Assembly: GCA_030562195.1 (NCBI GenBank)
Contig: JAUJPP010000002.1
Location: 4,712,001-4,776,000, forward strand
Source: Nipponacmea schrenckii
Taxonomy: Eukaryota > Mollusca > Gastropoda > Lottiidae
Reading direction: 5' to 3'
Length of the DNA: 64,000 nt
In this document: positions 43,664 to 57,079 of the stretch, one piece after another
How the letters are laid out: every line of letters begins with the position of its first letter
Position numbering within the stretch: position 1 is the stretch's first letter
The notes under the pieces: generated by a model
Databases searched by the model: none
Told to the model about the DNA's origin: nothing
Seen by the model: only the letters and a program-made list of their open reading frames with translations
Made by a program: the position numbers and the translations under genes

Positions 43664-44668
43664 CTAAAATAGCAAAATAATAGTGATTAAATAAGTAGGA
43701 TTTATTTTAAAATTTCATAATTATGCAGCAATTTCAGATTTAGAGTTTTGTTAAGCCTTTGGGATTTTAAGTACTTAAAGAGTTTCGTAATGTAACGATG
43801 AAATTCAGTCCAGCTTACTTTCATCATAAAAGCTCACATGAGAACAAGACACATCCGAATAATTTGAAATTTCTAGACCACGTTCAAGGCAAATATTCAT
43901 AAAATATTGGATAATATTATGCAACATGCTATTTAGCTCATTATCATTACTAGTAAAGTGGGTAAAATGTTGTTTATACACTTGAACCTGCATTCAAGGG
44001 AATATTCAAAAACGGTCGCTGAATGAAAGTGGCCTCTTAGGAGAGGAACTGCAAGACCATTTCGTTTTGACTTTTTAGAAATCATAGGATCTTACTTTTA
44101 CTCATACACGTGTAGTTTCTACCGCTTTTGCATATTATCTCCTATCTACTATCCCTATTTTGTCGTATTTTATTTTTTTTTGGATACAAAAGTTTTCACA
44201 GTAAATATCGTTTTCAAGGTCAAAATTGTCTACTGTAAATCAATAAATATCATTCTTTGCTTGCATTTTAATTGCCTGATAATACGCATTATTCCATTTT
44301 CACCTGATTAATATGATTTTATAACAACATCCAGTATTTACCCAAAAAGAAATTTTAAAGCCTTAACAGTACTTTATAATAATTGTCAATAGATGAAATC
44401 TATCAATATTAATAAGCAACTAGTTATATAATTAATCTGTAGAAGATTATCTTATTGTTAAGGGAGATAATCAGAAGTGTCATGGTTGCTTAAATGAGTT
44501 ATTTTAATCATTTGGGAGTGTAAATACATGGCTGCTGGTCGCGTAATGAAGGTGGCCGCTTATTAGTCGATAATTACATTGAAAACTCGTAGGGGAGAAT
44601 TTATTGTGCTCGGTTATTGAAGGTGGGCTCTAAATAAAGGTGGTTGTGTAGGCAGAATATACTGTATA

Positions 44669-45867
44669 GGCCGTGCAAAGTAAATTGTCTGTTTTACAGG
44701 CCTTTTTTTTTTAAAAATGGGGCGAGAGGGCGAATTTATTATTTATTATTTATAAGCGCTTTTTTAAATTTGGCACCAGAAGAAATCGGAGCGAGCGAAG
44801 CTATTTATTATTTATTTCCACAAATTTAAAAAATAGATTTAAATCACCATTCAGATGCAACTATCAGATGTTTTGGGGGTTTGAATGATAATAGTTGATA
44901 GAAATAACAGAACTTTTTTACCTTTCAACTTCACATAAACGTAATCATTCCAACATATTTACTACCTCTGACAATGATGTACTTAGGGTGCATCAGGGCT
45001 GATAATATTATGTCAAGACAATGTTATTCTACTACAGTACTAATCCATTTCTATCCATCTGTAAACTGTATTTTAAAATGCCATTGTATGGTAATAATTA
45101 TTATTATTGGAAATTTTGGAACAAATTGTCATACATCACATCACATGACAAGAACAAAACAATCTGATTAGATCGAACTTCTATTTTAATAATTTTTATC
45201 TAGGCCTATGTTACAAATGCCGATTTTTCGATAACTCGTACTAACGGAGTACTTCCGGTTTTTACTTGAGAAAAGCGGAATGTGTTGAATGATACCAATA
45301 ATGAGAAAATCGATCGTATTCGAACGTATAAAATTCGTATTTTCTTGTATTCGTTCCTATTTTTCCATAAATATTAACTTTTTCAAATCAATAGAAGAAA
45401 AAAACCGGTGCATTCTTTTACTTGTAATTGTAACGGGTTCCGATTTGTTCCACCATTATTATCCATAAACAAAATCATCAAGATTAAGATTAATTTAATG
45501 TTTGGATTGTCCTCACGAAAGTGTGAATAATTTTCATAATTGTGCTTCCTTCAGCAAATAATTGTATTTTCGAACGTTAAATCGTATCAGAATCAATTTC
45601 AGTTTAAAGTTGTAGGAGAAAATCTTTTTATCGGTGATGAAAAACGCATTCTAAGCCACTTCCGGTTTTTCGTTAATCGTCAAGGGAGATAATTATGGTA
45701 AAAAATATTTTCGGGAACGGGGAAATAACTCTATTTTACACACAATTTTGGAGACGCGCGCGCATTATTTATTAATTATTCCAAAATGTCAATAAATAGT
45801 TTTGGAGCGCGGGGTATTTTACCGGAGCGCGCGGGGCCTGTAAAACAGACAATTTACTTTGTATGGC
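44669..45867. mobile_element. 1.2-kb TIR element in the intron beside the 134-bp array (upstream copy)
   Basis: The ends GGCC(G/A)T(G/A)CAAAGTAAAT followed by TGTCTGTTTTACAGGCC are inverted at 44669 and 45867. The interior is related to the hAT element in contig 2: CATACATCACATCACA, ACAAATG(C/T)CGATTTTT, GTACTTCCGGTT and ATACCAATAATGAGAAAA at 45120-45310 have counterparts at 28190-28370. No transposase is present. The element is absent from the matching contig 2 intron. 44000-44660 holds further unexplained non-homologous DNA. Confidence 0.6.
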
Positions 45868-45929
45868 CATAGATTTACCAATTTTTATATATATATACAT
45901 GTATAAGCAGTTACATATCACATATTAAA

Positions 45930-46395
45930 TAATAATATACATCCTGGTACTTACCTTATTATTAATATCAGTAACATATATAAACTGTTGTATACATTTA
46001 TTACCAATCTTAACATCTAATATATAATCAGTTAGATTGTCAGTGCCCATATCATATATTGGATAATAATATACATCCTGGTACTTACCTTATCATTAAT
46101 ATCAGTAACATATATAAACTGTTGTATACATTTATTACCAATCTTAACATCTAATATATAATCAGTTAGATTGTCAGTGTCCATAATATATATTGGATAA
46201 TAATATACATCCTGGTACTTACCGTATTATTAATATCAGTAACATATATAAACTGTTGTATACATTTATTACCAATCTTAACATCTAATATATAAGCAGA
46301 AAGAGCACCCATGTCTTTATCAGGATACAACCAAGATACAGTAAGAGTTCTACTATTGATGTTGGTTACAGTTAAATCTTTAACAGGCTCAGACC
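45930..46395 (-). repeat. 134-bp tandem array carrying an exon end and donor, 3 units (upstream copy)
   Basis: Donors GTAAGTACC lie at 45953, 46087 and 46221, exactly 134 bp apart. Each unit repeats the coding end (IGNKCIQQFIYVTD) and ~70 bp of intron. Only the rightmost unit is attached to the complete FN3 exon. The contig 2 array has six units. Confidence 0.8.
46223..46395 (-). CDS. FN3 domain, first half (upstream copy)
   Basis: 173 bp, phase 1 to 0, acceptor TTTATTTAG, donor GTAAGT. It encodes EPVKDLTVTNINSRTLTVSW, LYPDKDMGALSAYILDVKIG and NKCIQQFIYVTDINNT. The domain is completed by 43480-43663 across a 2.6-kb intron. Confidence 0.75.
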
Positions 46396-46723
46396 CTAAA
46401 TAAAACATTTTTAACAATTACTTCAAAAACTTTGATCCTGAAAAAACAAAGTCTAATAAAGAAGATTCCCTGTTTTTAAAGGGAAATGTTGTCTATCATA
46501 TATTAAAAATATTTTCAAATTATTGAATTCTTTGGTGGTTTACTGCAGTAAAATGGTGTGATGGTATTTATTTTTCATCCATTTTTTTTACAATTGAGAG
46601 CTTTATTTAATCAAAAGATTTTTCATTTTGGATTCATGAATGTTAATCAATTATTTAATTAAGACAAATTTAACCATTTTACATGAATATATACTGAACA
46701 TCTCACAAAGAACAGTCACTAAC

Positions 46724-47005
46724 CTTCTGATCGTGTGTCGAAAGTCATTGAAAACTCTGCACTATTCTTTCCTTTATATATAGCGATGATACTGATATTG
46801 TATGTTCTACCAGATTGTAATGTGTTAGCTGGTACATTAATACTATTATTAGGAGGTTGTTGTTTGAAAGGGTTGTTAAGACCTGGTCCTGTTATTTCTA
46901 CACTGTAATTATCCACTCCTCCGACTGGTCTACCAAATATAATAATCATATCTTTAGTGGTATTATAGTCATTATTAGAATCTAAGGGTCCAGGTGCACC
47001 AGGAT
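46724..47005 (-). CDS. FN3 domain exon (upstream copy)
   Basis: 282 bp, phase 1 to 1, acceptor TATTTCTAG, donor GTTAGT. It encodes PGAPGPLDSNNDYN, IIIFGRPVGGVDNYSVEITG, TLQSGRTYNISIIAIYKGKN and FDTRSE. As in the other copy, the strand-B tryptophan is replaced by phenylalanine. Confidence 0.75.
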
Positions 47006-47421
47006 CTAGAAATAAAAATGATGAAACAGTCTTACATTTTAAATTATGAAAATGGATTGGAAGCTTAAGTGAAATTATTGTTTTGACAGGTTATGTTTAT
47101 ATTTAAATAGTAAATAACATAAACATTTATTAATAGTGTATGTTTCATCCTGTCAACAACTGACAGCTTTATCAGAATATAAATAAATCATCCAAAAGGC
47201 TTCTATCCCGATCTTATGATAATTGACAGACTTTCTTAATGGAAACCAGTGTCTTATTTGTTTAATATCAATTTCGGGGCAGTTGAAGACTAGAATGAAT
47301 CAAATTAGGTGTCTAATTATGATCCTATAAATTATGCTACATGTCATGTAATTCATTCTATTACCATCTCTTTGAACCATTTCAAAATAATGTTTGAGCC
47401 TAGGATTAATATGTTACTTAC

Positions 47422-47712
47422 TAGTACTATCACTTAGAGTCTGAACAGACACAGCATCATCAATAATACTACCTCTATCAGTTCTAACTCTAGCTGTTAT
47501 CTTAATATTAGTATAATCAGTTCCTGGTGATAGACCAGTTACTATACCAGTACGAGCTGTGTTACTTTGAATAGTTGTATCTTGAAAACTGTTACCATTT
47601 CCACTGATCACATATCCATTAATATAAGTATCACTTGATACATTCCATGTGAAAGTTAAGCTATTGTTAGTTGAATCTGATACTTTAAAATCTGTTGGTT
47701 TCAATTCAGACA
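47422..47712 (-). CDS. FN3 domain exon (upstream copy)
   Basis: 291 bp, phase 1 to 1, acceptor TTTTTTTCAAG, donor GTAAGT. It encodes SELKPTDFKVSDSTNNSLTF, TWNVSSDTYINGYVISGNGN and GIVTGLSPGTDYTNIKITAR. The segment from here through the next intron is the most similar part of the two copies. Confidence 0.85.
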
Positions 47713-48208
47713 CTTGAAAAAAAAGAAACAATATTACAGACAACAATTAACATAGCGAATAATTGTATTGTCAAATATTCATTTGAAAATACATTTATAA
47801 TAGATGGACTGTAAAAAGCATTGTTTGAAAAACAATGGGGTTTAAATTATTTATCAAATAATTAATTTTAATAAGGTGAAATGGCATATGAATCTCTTGT
47901 CTTAGATACACACATTCTAGTTAACGCCTACAAAGATACTTTTAAACATTCAAGGAACAAAATTCAAAAAGGATCTTGATAAGAAATAGTGTCTAACCTT
48001 GGAAAATTTAGTTTTTGCATTTTTTGAAAAATGAATAGTAGTCATTATATCTTTTGCAAATTTCTTTTAACCTTTATATATCAGCTAAATTATTATCTGG
48101 TTTACATTGATTACCAGATGTATATTGACCAGGTTTATATTTACAGAATCAGAAACTTGATAACTTTAAATTATTTATATGTATTACTCAATATAGATAT
48201 ATAATTAC

Positions 48209-48337
48209 CTGGTTTACATTCATTGGCAGATTTATAATAACCAGATTTACATTTACATGTTGAAGTTCCATTATAACATATCAAATCAGGAATACAAGCT
48301 TGACTTGAATTACTACAATCTCCATTATATCCTAATT
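48209..48337 (-). CDS. Cysteine-rich EGF-like module exon (upstream copy)
   Basis: 129 bp, phase 1 to 1, acceptor TATTATAG, donor GTAATT. It encodes LGYNGDCSNSSQACIPDLIC, YNGTSTCKCKSGYYKSANEC then KP. The second half differs from contig 2 (KPGEYRSGDQC). A relic of its 3' end without a GT donor lies at about 48097-48145. Confidence 0.75.
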
Positions 48338-48779
48338 CTATAATATAAAATAAATATATTATGTACTATAAGCAGTATTTTATTTTTATTAGTCTAATAA
48401 GCAGTTTTAGTTTTGATGGGATTTTATTTCCATAATATTTTATCTGTTCTTGAGATATATTTATATATATTTTTAAACATGGAATGTGTCTGATCTCAAT
48501 GCGAAACGTTTATGATAAATGTTGTACAGTGAAACTACGAAATTTCTATCCAAATATGTTTTGGTGAAAAAGAAACATCTTAAATACCCATATGATGCAG
48601 GATACACTAAAAGAGCAGCTGTTTCTGAATTAAAAACTAATAATTATCATATTTTATTCAAAATATATGATACATATAAAGAAATGCATCAATGTAATAT
48701 TTGTAGACAGATACTACAAATCATAACATATAAACCATACTTATTTACTCTTTTTAAAATATACAAAAATAAAACTTAC

Positions 48780-48899
48780 TTGGATAACAATAATTCATAA
48801 ACAAATAATGTGTACTGTTACATCCACATATTTTGTTATTACATTGTAAATTACCAGTACATGGCTGTACAGAGTTACAGCTACTACCAGATACTTGTT
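48780..48899 (-). CDS. Cysteine-rich EGF-like module exon (upstream copy)
   Basis: 120 bp, phase 1 to 1, acceptor TTTTATAG, donor GTAAGT. It encodes QVSGSSCNSVQPCTGNLQCN, NKICGCNSTHYLFMNYCYP. Single copy here, while contig 2 has this exon plus two partial duplicates. Confidence 0.75.
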
Positions 48900-49127
48900 C
48901 TATAAAATAAATTATCATAAGTATTATTACATGTTACATGAAATTCATGCACTGGAAATAGTAAAAATAGATAGTCAAATTTTCTCATGTCTGTAAATGT
49001 ATAGCACATATAAGATAGTCTAATGCATATAAAAAATAAATCTCTATTTCAATAACATAGGTCTCTAGCCACAAAGTTATTCCTCAGGAATAATGATATT
49101 AATAAAGCTGTTCATTCTTCTACTTAC

Positions 49128-49403
49128 TTGTAGTGGTTGATACTGGCTGTGATTTAACTTCATAATTTGACTTTCTATCAGTATTAACTATAGATATAAC
49201 TATAATATTGTACACGGTACCAGGTTGTAGACCTGTTATATCACTAGATGTAGCAGTTTTATCAATATTTTCTTTTTTTTTAGTACCATTAACTTCTATA
49301 CTAATACTTGATATATATTCAATATTGGATGGTAGTGTCCATGTAACTGTTGAAGTGTTAGTCTTAGGATCAGTACCAACAATTGTAGTTTTCAACTCTG
49401 AAG
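49128..49403 (-). CDS. FN3 domain exon (upstream copy)
   Basis: 276 bp, phase 1 to 1, acceptor TATTACAG, donor GTAAGT. It encodes SELKTTIVGTDPKTNTSTVT, WTLPSNIEYISSISIEVNGT and ITGLQPGTVYNIIVISIVNT. By eye about 29 of 276 bases differ from 31700-31975, most changing the amino acid and clustered at residues about 35-55. Confidence 0.85.
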
Positions 49404-50720
49404 CTGTAATACAAAATGATTCAAAAATTAAAATAATTAGTTAATTACAAACCATAAAAATTTGTCTGCAATAATATGACCTTTTTTTCTTACTATTTCT
49501 GTTTATAGAATATTAAATAATAGGCACAGGACATAAAAACAGCAAAATAAACAATAAACTGAATTTTTTATGTAGGTTTACTCAAGAATTAGTAGAAATA
49601 GTTATGCTTACCAAAGTATGAATGAGTTGAAATCAATTAGACAAACCTTTCTAACTTAGTTATTTGCACAAGATTACAATCATTATTTCTTATTGATAAA
49701 TGTAAGTCTTTGTAGTATTAACTAATGCAGAAAATATACGAAACAATGTCAGACTAATAATGATGTCGATTTACAAATATAATCTCCATAAAGAATACTG
49801 CATAATCCAATTGGACTTTGTCATATATATCATCAAATAGTCCTTGTTTCCTTGTTACACTACGCAAAAAAACACTATTTGAATAAACAACTGGCTCTAC
49901 CAGATTTTGTGATTGATCCAGAAAAGCTAATTTCTCATGGAGCCAGATTGTTATTTGTGGACCTATTTTTTTAATGACAACTTTATACTTTATATTTCAA
50001 TAAGAAAAGAACATCCTCATTTAGTAATCTTTTCTGGAAATTTACTCACTGTTTAAATGATGTCAAGAAGTCCAGAAATTTAAAAATTGCCAATAATATC
50101 ATTTTGATATTGATAGTGTCACTTTACTATATTAGTCATTATATTGACTGAGTCAGTTTAGCAAGATTAATTTAATACATCTGTGAATGTAAAGTAATAT
50201 TGAGTACCCGTAACCTTCTCAACTTCTATACTCATCATTTTGCTACGTCTTTTACTTAAGCATATCTAAACCAGTCATAAAAGAATTACAATGTAGTAGA
50301 AATATTTGGTGGAAAATTGGAAACCCCAAAAACATATTGAATATGATCTATATACAAGTAGGGCTGAAAATTTTTTTTTTTTCACAGACAGAAGTTAAAG
50401 CCTAGAACTGTTATATATTTCAAAAGTTGATTATCTATTGAAAACCTTAAAGTTACACTGGAATATCTTCAACTTTTATTTCTATTAGAAAATAAGTAGA
50501 TAATCTTTACTACTGATATTTAATGCGACTATATCACTACTGATATTTAAAGTATCAAATTTAACAATTATTTATAATTATGATATTGATCATGCTATTT
50601 GAGGGATTTTCTAGCACTCCAGAAGCTAAATTCTGTAAAGTGATTTTCTAAAGAGGTCAGTTCCAAGTCAACTACACCATTTGTCAATCTGTTTATATTT
50701 TATTTTATGATACAACCTAC

Positions 50721-50861
50721 CATTTTTACACTGATTGTTGTTGTTTGTATATAAACCTTCTTTACAATAACAGTTGTTACCACTTCCAATATCTACACAT
50801 TCTATATTTGTACCATCTTTACATTGATCATTTTTATCACATGGTTCTCTGTATCCAGCCT
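50721..50861 (-). CDS. Cysteine-rich EGF-like module exon (upstream copy)
   Basis: 141 bp, phase 1 to 1, acceptor TTTTACAG, donor GTAGGT. It encodes AGYREPCDKNDQCKDGTNIE, CVDIGSGNNCYCKEGLYTNN and NNQCKN. Six cysteines, CYC core. Confidence 0.75.
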
Positions 50862-51431
50862 CTGTAAAATAATCAAATATTATCAGCTATGATTATTCTT
50901 GAAAACTTCAATTTCAGAACAAAGAGATTTATTATGGTTCTGTTCACATTGTAAAACTAGAATTTATTTTCCATTGGAAATTTTAGAAATACTGAACCTG
51001 AAAACAATGTCAAAATATGTATTTTTTTTCTAATTCAAACCCCAAAATTATGTAGGAAAACACAAGTGATTTCAAGAATCAGATACTTTTTTAATTTCAT
51101 GTAAATTTAAATTTCTAGTGTATTTGTCTTGAGAACAGAATAGAGTGAATTCTTTTAAATAAACTTTTACATGCTTTCTTTACTGTAAGTTCCCTATTCC
51201 TGCCCAGTACTCTAATCTAATAAGGACAGAACAATTACACCTGTAGATATGTTCCATCTTTGTCTAATTATCCATTTCTAGCAACTGGGACATCAAATAC
51301 AATATAACTGGTGAATCAAATATTAATTTTTACATGTGATTTATTTGTGATTAGGAATGCCACCACCAAAGAAGTGAAGAAAAACGTAACACAATTAAGA
51401 AAACAGTATAATTCGATGAAATAAAACTTAC

Positions 51432-51722
51432 TAGGTGTAGTAAAGGTGATATAAGGTTGATCTGATGGTACAACTAGAGAAGGGTTTCTGTCAGTTTTAA
51501 CAACAGTTTCAACTCTAACGTTTGTATACTGTGTATTTGGTGTTAGCCCAGTAATTGTTACTGTCCGTTTTGTTTTATCTATCTGAGTTTTTTCAATATT
51601 TGGCCCATTTCCTGTTATATTAAAACTCTGTATAGCATCTTTGACAGGAACTATCCAGTTTATAGTTACACTATTTGATGTTAAACCTCCTGTTGTAACA
51701 CCTGTTGGTTTTAGTTCAGTAA
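51432..51722 (-). CDS. FN3 domain exon, first FN3 in the upstream copy
   Basis: 291 bp, phase 1 to 1, acceptor TTATTGTAG, donor GTAAGT. It encodes TELKPTGVTTGGLTSNSVTI, NWIVPVKDAIQSFNITGNGP and TITGLTPNTQYTNVRVETVV. Complete FN3 signature. Contig 2 has the partner at 33796-34086. Confidence 0.85.
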
Positions 51723-52486
51723 CTACAATAAGAAAATATAGTATAACTTAAATTTAAATAAGAGTAATTAATTTTCCAGAAATATTCAACTGATTTGTTT
51801 AGGTGTTTAAAAATTCAAATAAGGTGATTAAATACCCAAAAAACATATTTTGATGTCTCCATATACATGTATTATGAAATGATCTAGTTATTAGGACATG
51901 ATATTCTTCATCTGCAATATGACCAATCAAATTTTCTGATGTGAGCTTTGAATTAAGGTTTACAGATTAGCATCATGTGGTAGTAAAGTTTGATATTGGT
52001 GATATAAAATCAATATGTTAGACTTAAAACTCAAAGAAACATAACAAAAATTATCTTGTCAAAAGCAGATTTTACTCCAATTAAACTTTTAATAAAATAT
52101 AGAAAGAAGGCTAATCATCATTATATTTGTCATTACATGAAAAATTTGATCTTCATCAAACAGTACTTTTCCAGTTACAGAAATAATTTTGTTTTGTCCG
52201 ATTCTATCTAAACACATCCTTGACTTCACACTTATCAATTACATTATTTTCTTGTAACCAGAAGTCATCAAGATAATAAAAAATCTACCTTCATGTATAT
52301 AATATGTAGATAAGTGGAAGTGTTCAGTGAAGTTTGAATCTTATTCATGTCAAGAAAATATTATCTCGATAGAATTGACCGTTTGAGGTGAATCTCTCAC
52401 TCTTCAAGTAACATTATACCTGTTACAGATTAAATATTTCTCAATATTAACAAATTAATAATGATAATAATAAATATAATACTCAC

Positions 52487-52624
52487 CTGGTTTACACACA
52501 GTGTTGTTTGTATAGAAATTCTCATTACAGGTACATGTTGATACGCCATTGTCTATATAACAACTACCATTTATAACTTGACAAGAGTCTGCTGTTGTGG
52601 TACAAGGATCACCATATCCTCCTT
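52487..52624 (-). CDS. Cysteine-rich EGF-like module exon
   Basis: 138 bp, phase 1 to 1, acceptor TATTTTCAG, donor GTGAGT. It encodes GGYGDPCTTTADSCQVINGS, CYIDNGVSTCTCNENFYTNN and TVCKP. Six cysteines with CTC core and NNTVC end. It links the EGF-exon cluster to the FN3 part and lies just beyond the region duplicated in contig 2. Confidence 0.75.
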
Positions 52625-55567
52625 CTGAAAATACATATAACAATTCATCATTAACAAATATTACAAATTAAACAGTTGATTAATTAATTTCCTTCCAAAA
52701 GATTCTTTACTTACACTAAAGTCAACTTCCCTGAAAGAATACAAATTAACAAACAAAAATTCTTATAATTACAAATTCAATTTCATTACAGGCCAAGCCA
52801 ATTTAAAACAAAACAAGAATTCCACTTCTTTTATTATGGTTAAATTACAATGTAATGATCTAATTCAAATGTCTTTAGTTTGCTACAAATACCATTAAAT
52901 TATAATATCAAAATGTAAAGCAAAATATCTGTAAAATAAAAGATTATAGCTTGCCAGGCATATACTCTCCCTAGCAGCTTTGATATTTAATAAAAATAGT
53001 ATGCAGAATAGTAGTAATCGCCAGCATAACATCTTCAACCTTCAGTCATACACTTCTTGAACTATCTTAGGTGATAAATCAACAATATTATCAATATCTG
53101 GCAAGAAATGTACCTTCTAGAGTGTATTCGAGCAATTGTTGACAGACCCACGGACATCGGTGAACAAAATACATGCACCAAATTTTATTAAATGAATAAT
53201 ACATCTTGACATTTAATTCAAAAATGTTTTGACATTTTCAGAAAGAGAATTAATTGCAAAAATATTTTAATTTTCATACCAAATAGTAGCTTAGTCAAAA
53301 TTATTTTTGATTAAGAATTAATATATGATTTAAAATTTTTCTATTTATTTCACCAAATTCAGTAAACATCAAATGAATCGCTTTACTGCTAGGTATTGCT
53401 AACCCATCAGAAAGTCTTCTGTGATTGCCTTTTGCTACTCAATTCCTTTGGAATCACCACTTCATGAGGTTGTATAACAATACCATGTAAAGATACAGAA
53501 ATTTTAGTTCAATTTATTTCATTTTGCATGATAAATACTAATTGTAAATCTGACATCCTGGCTTTAATTAAAGTTTGATCTCATAAGGTAGTTGACAGAA
53601 AAGTTAAGTAAAAATCTATCAGTTCAGTACTTGACATTCACATCACATCACAAAAAAGTGGTTATGAATAAGCTCTCATTGAGTAGGGCATTATATTGGA
53701 TGAAATGTAATGTTTATGTAAATAAAATAAAGTTATTTGAGTTTCAGATTTTAAAAATTAAAAAATCATCTCCTTTAGATTTCATTAATAATTTGTTTAT
53801 AATTATAAACTTAAGATTGTCAATCAATATACTAAACTATGACTGAAGAGTGTAATTGATGACATGGCATTATGACATAAATATAATCAAGGTTTAACCA
53901 AAGAGTTATAAATATTTATTTTATATATCTATGGGTTATATCTCTTTGAGACTGATGTAGAGTTAAATAGTTATTCATTATATTGTGGGTGACCACTTCA
54001 AACCATGTATGAATTACATGTTGCAAAATTTTCTTTTCAGAATAAAAAGCAAAAATGTTTATGGGTCTTAAAAATATGCCAAATGTTTGCATAAAAATAT
54101 TTTAACTGATTTTTTAGTACATTATGTTATACAGTTTTGATATCTGAAATGTAATTCATAACTATTCATATACTAAAATCCTGTACATTAATCTATTTAA
54201 AACTCTTACCTATTTATCCTACTGTATACAATCAATTAATTGTTCCTACTGATTATTTTTCTATATATTTTATATACCTTCTTGTATTATATTTTCTCAT
54301 TTCACCTGAATCAGGTGATGTAGATTGTTTGAACGTTGTGTTTTATAATAATAAGGCCTAGTATACCATAAAAGTTTGTACCGTCTAAATGTGACTAAAG
54401 GATTATGGTATACAATGATTTTCTGTTTTTATTCACAGTAAAAAAAAAAGAATTAAACCTTGTATATGGTATTATTTGAAGATGTATTAAATCTGGTTAT
54501 ATATTTAGTATACATTTTGGTTAATTGGTGATTTGGGGTTATTTACAATCATCTTGGAATAAAAGGTTTGATCACAACATCTGTATTTTTACAAGAATTT
54601 GAATGATACAAAAAATTCAGAAGCACCGAACATGGAATATGTACAGAAGCAGTTACCCACAATGTTCAGTTCAATCAGGAAAGATTATCAGACTCTATTT
54701 TAAATATACATTGACAACTAGTCTGAATGAGGATTAAAAGTAAGAAAAAAAACATAAATTGAAAAAAAAAAATCATAAACTATTTTCAGTCTACATTTAA
54801 CTACCAGTAAGAAAAACAATTCAAATTTTCAAAACAAAAATTTTCTAGATACATCAAATGTCTCATAAAAAACTTTAATTAAAGTATGTTAGCTTTGACC
54901 AATTTTACCTTCTTTAGTAAAAAGAAATCTCCAGCTGATCAGTAATAGTGTAATAGCATTGCAGTACACAATGACAACACTTTGCCAGGACAGCTGCATT
55001 AGTCTACATTTTTTCAATGTAGTCTACTTTATACTATAGAGAACTGTTTTCATTCATTTCTGTAGCAAACTTGGCCTTGAATTATTGTCCAATTAGACAG
55101 ACAAGAAGCTATTCCCATGCGATTCCCTCTAACCTGAATTTCTGACTCATTGACAAGTGGAAATGGGGAAGGAAAGTTTGAAAGTATTATCTCAACCCAT
55201 GCCTGGGTTTAATCAAGCTTTGCAAACATCTCACTGAGTCACCACTGCTCCTGATTATGGAATGAATAATGAACATTATTTTAAAAATCCATAACATTCT
55301 TGATGTCCAAATATAATAAGATCTATATCAAATGCAATTCATATAATTAATTACTATTAATAAAAAAAAAATCCTTTATTACATTAGAGATTTTAGAAAG
55401 AAGATTGAAACTAGAGTATATAAAGCATTTTTCAAGGACTATTTTATGATTTTGTTGTAAAGCATCCATTATGATTTAAACAAACAAGTATTCTACAAAG
55501 AATTAAAAGAAAATCCTATAAATAGCTAATTTTAGACTACACTATATTTATCTTGATATTAACTTAC
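52625..55567 (-). other. Large intron without recognised elements
   Basis: 2.9 kb of AT-rich DNA between the cysteine module at 52.6 kb and the first of the EGF exons. No exon with GT/AG borders and cysteines was found on either strand. The + strand frame at 53592-53846 has no domain. Confidence 0.5.
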
Positions 55568-55693
55568 TCTGAAGACAATTATTATTACCATCATGATAAT
55601 GAGTAATATCACAACCACATTTACCATTAGATAAACATGTCATGTTACCAAGACATACAGTGGTATTGTTACATATTCCATTAAACCCTGGTT
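55568..55693 (-). CDS. EGF-like exon
   Basis: 126 bp, phase 1 to 1, donor GTAAGT, acceptor ATATTAG. It encodes PGFNGICNNTTVCLGNMTCL, SNGKCGCDITHYHDGNNNCL. The C-x5-C-x5-C-x5-C-x1-C-x11-C spacing is shared by the four other exons of this cluster. Confidence 0.8.
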
Positions 55694-56956
55694 CTAATAT
55701 ATAAAGTAATCATGAGTACAAGCCAATTTTGACACAAGAAACATTTAAGAAACTGAATTTGGCATATTATCAAAAAAAAATTTCATAAAGCTAGAATTTT
55801 GTCAATCAATTTATATTTATTATTATTTAATTATATGGTGCTGTATTTGTTACCTCTGGGAATTATGTAAAATAGACTGTTGAGATGGTAAATAGCATTG
55901 ATTTGTTTTTTCAGAAGATGTCTATTTTGGGTAGCTACATGTAAAATAATGTTAGACAGGCAATCTAAATTTTCACTTTGATATAATAATTATGCAAATA
56001 GAGTTTATTTCTCTCTGAAGAGCATGTGTCTGTACTGATTTTTTAAATGTGTCATGAATAGAATCAAGTGGTAATAACAACTTCCTAGCAGGAAACTTCC
56101 TACTTCCTAGAGGTAACAAATACAGCATAAATCACAGTGGGGATTCAAATATATTTTTAATAAAATATTCTTTCCAAAAATCAATACTGGAAAAGATTGG
56201 ACTATTACCTGAAGTTAAGCTACAGAATGTTTAAATAGTACAGAATAAAGAGTGCTGTAAATAGTAGTTCTTTGAAAATTGTATAATATTATTCTCAACA
56301 GTAATATGATTCATTAAATGAGCTAATATAGTAAAATTAAATGAAAAAAATTATAACATTTATGGAAACATAATGACTGTTGTAGTTATGTTCTGTACAT
56401 AACATGATTAAATATATGAACTAATAATCCATGAAAGTAACACCATCAAAACAGTTTACTGTATGAATTATGATAATTGTATATTATTATTCTAAGTGTT
56501 ATGTACATCAACATGATTAATTATATGAACTAATAATCCATGAAAGTAACTCCATAAAAAATGTTTATTGTATGAATTATGATAATTGTATATTATTCTT
56601 CTACTAGATGTTCTGCATAGTAACATGATTTATTGTGTGAACATGTAATCCATTATGATTAATAAAAATTTTCTACTATTCTATTTTCTAAAGTACAATC
56701 GATTACATTACTTTACATCCAGGTTTAATTTTACAAAATAAATCAGAAGTCATTCTACTTTTAGGAGAAAAAAAGAAATAGCATGAGTGAATAATCCTTG
56801 AAAATGTATAAAATACTTCTACTGAATGATGTGAAGTTTAATTGTGTGAATTAAACAGCTAATTTTATTTGTTTCAAAAAGTCACACAAGAAAACATTTG
56901 TAATGATATATTACAAACTATGTACTATAGGCCTACACATATCATAATAAACTTAC

Positions 56957-57079
56957 TTGCTATACAATTATTACCATCATGATAATGAGTATTATCACAA
57001 CCACATTTACCATTAGATAAACATGTCAAGTTACCAAGACATCCAGGGGTACTGTTACATGTCATACTAAATCCTGGTT
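56957..57079 (-). CDS. EGF-like exon
   Basis: 123 bp, phase 1 to 1, donor GTAAGT, acceptor TTTATTAG. It encodes PGFSMTCNSTPGCLGNLTCL, SNGKCGCDNTHYHDGNNCIA, one residue shorter than its neighbours at the 3' end. Confidence 0.8.
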
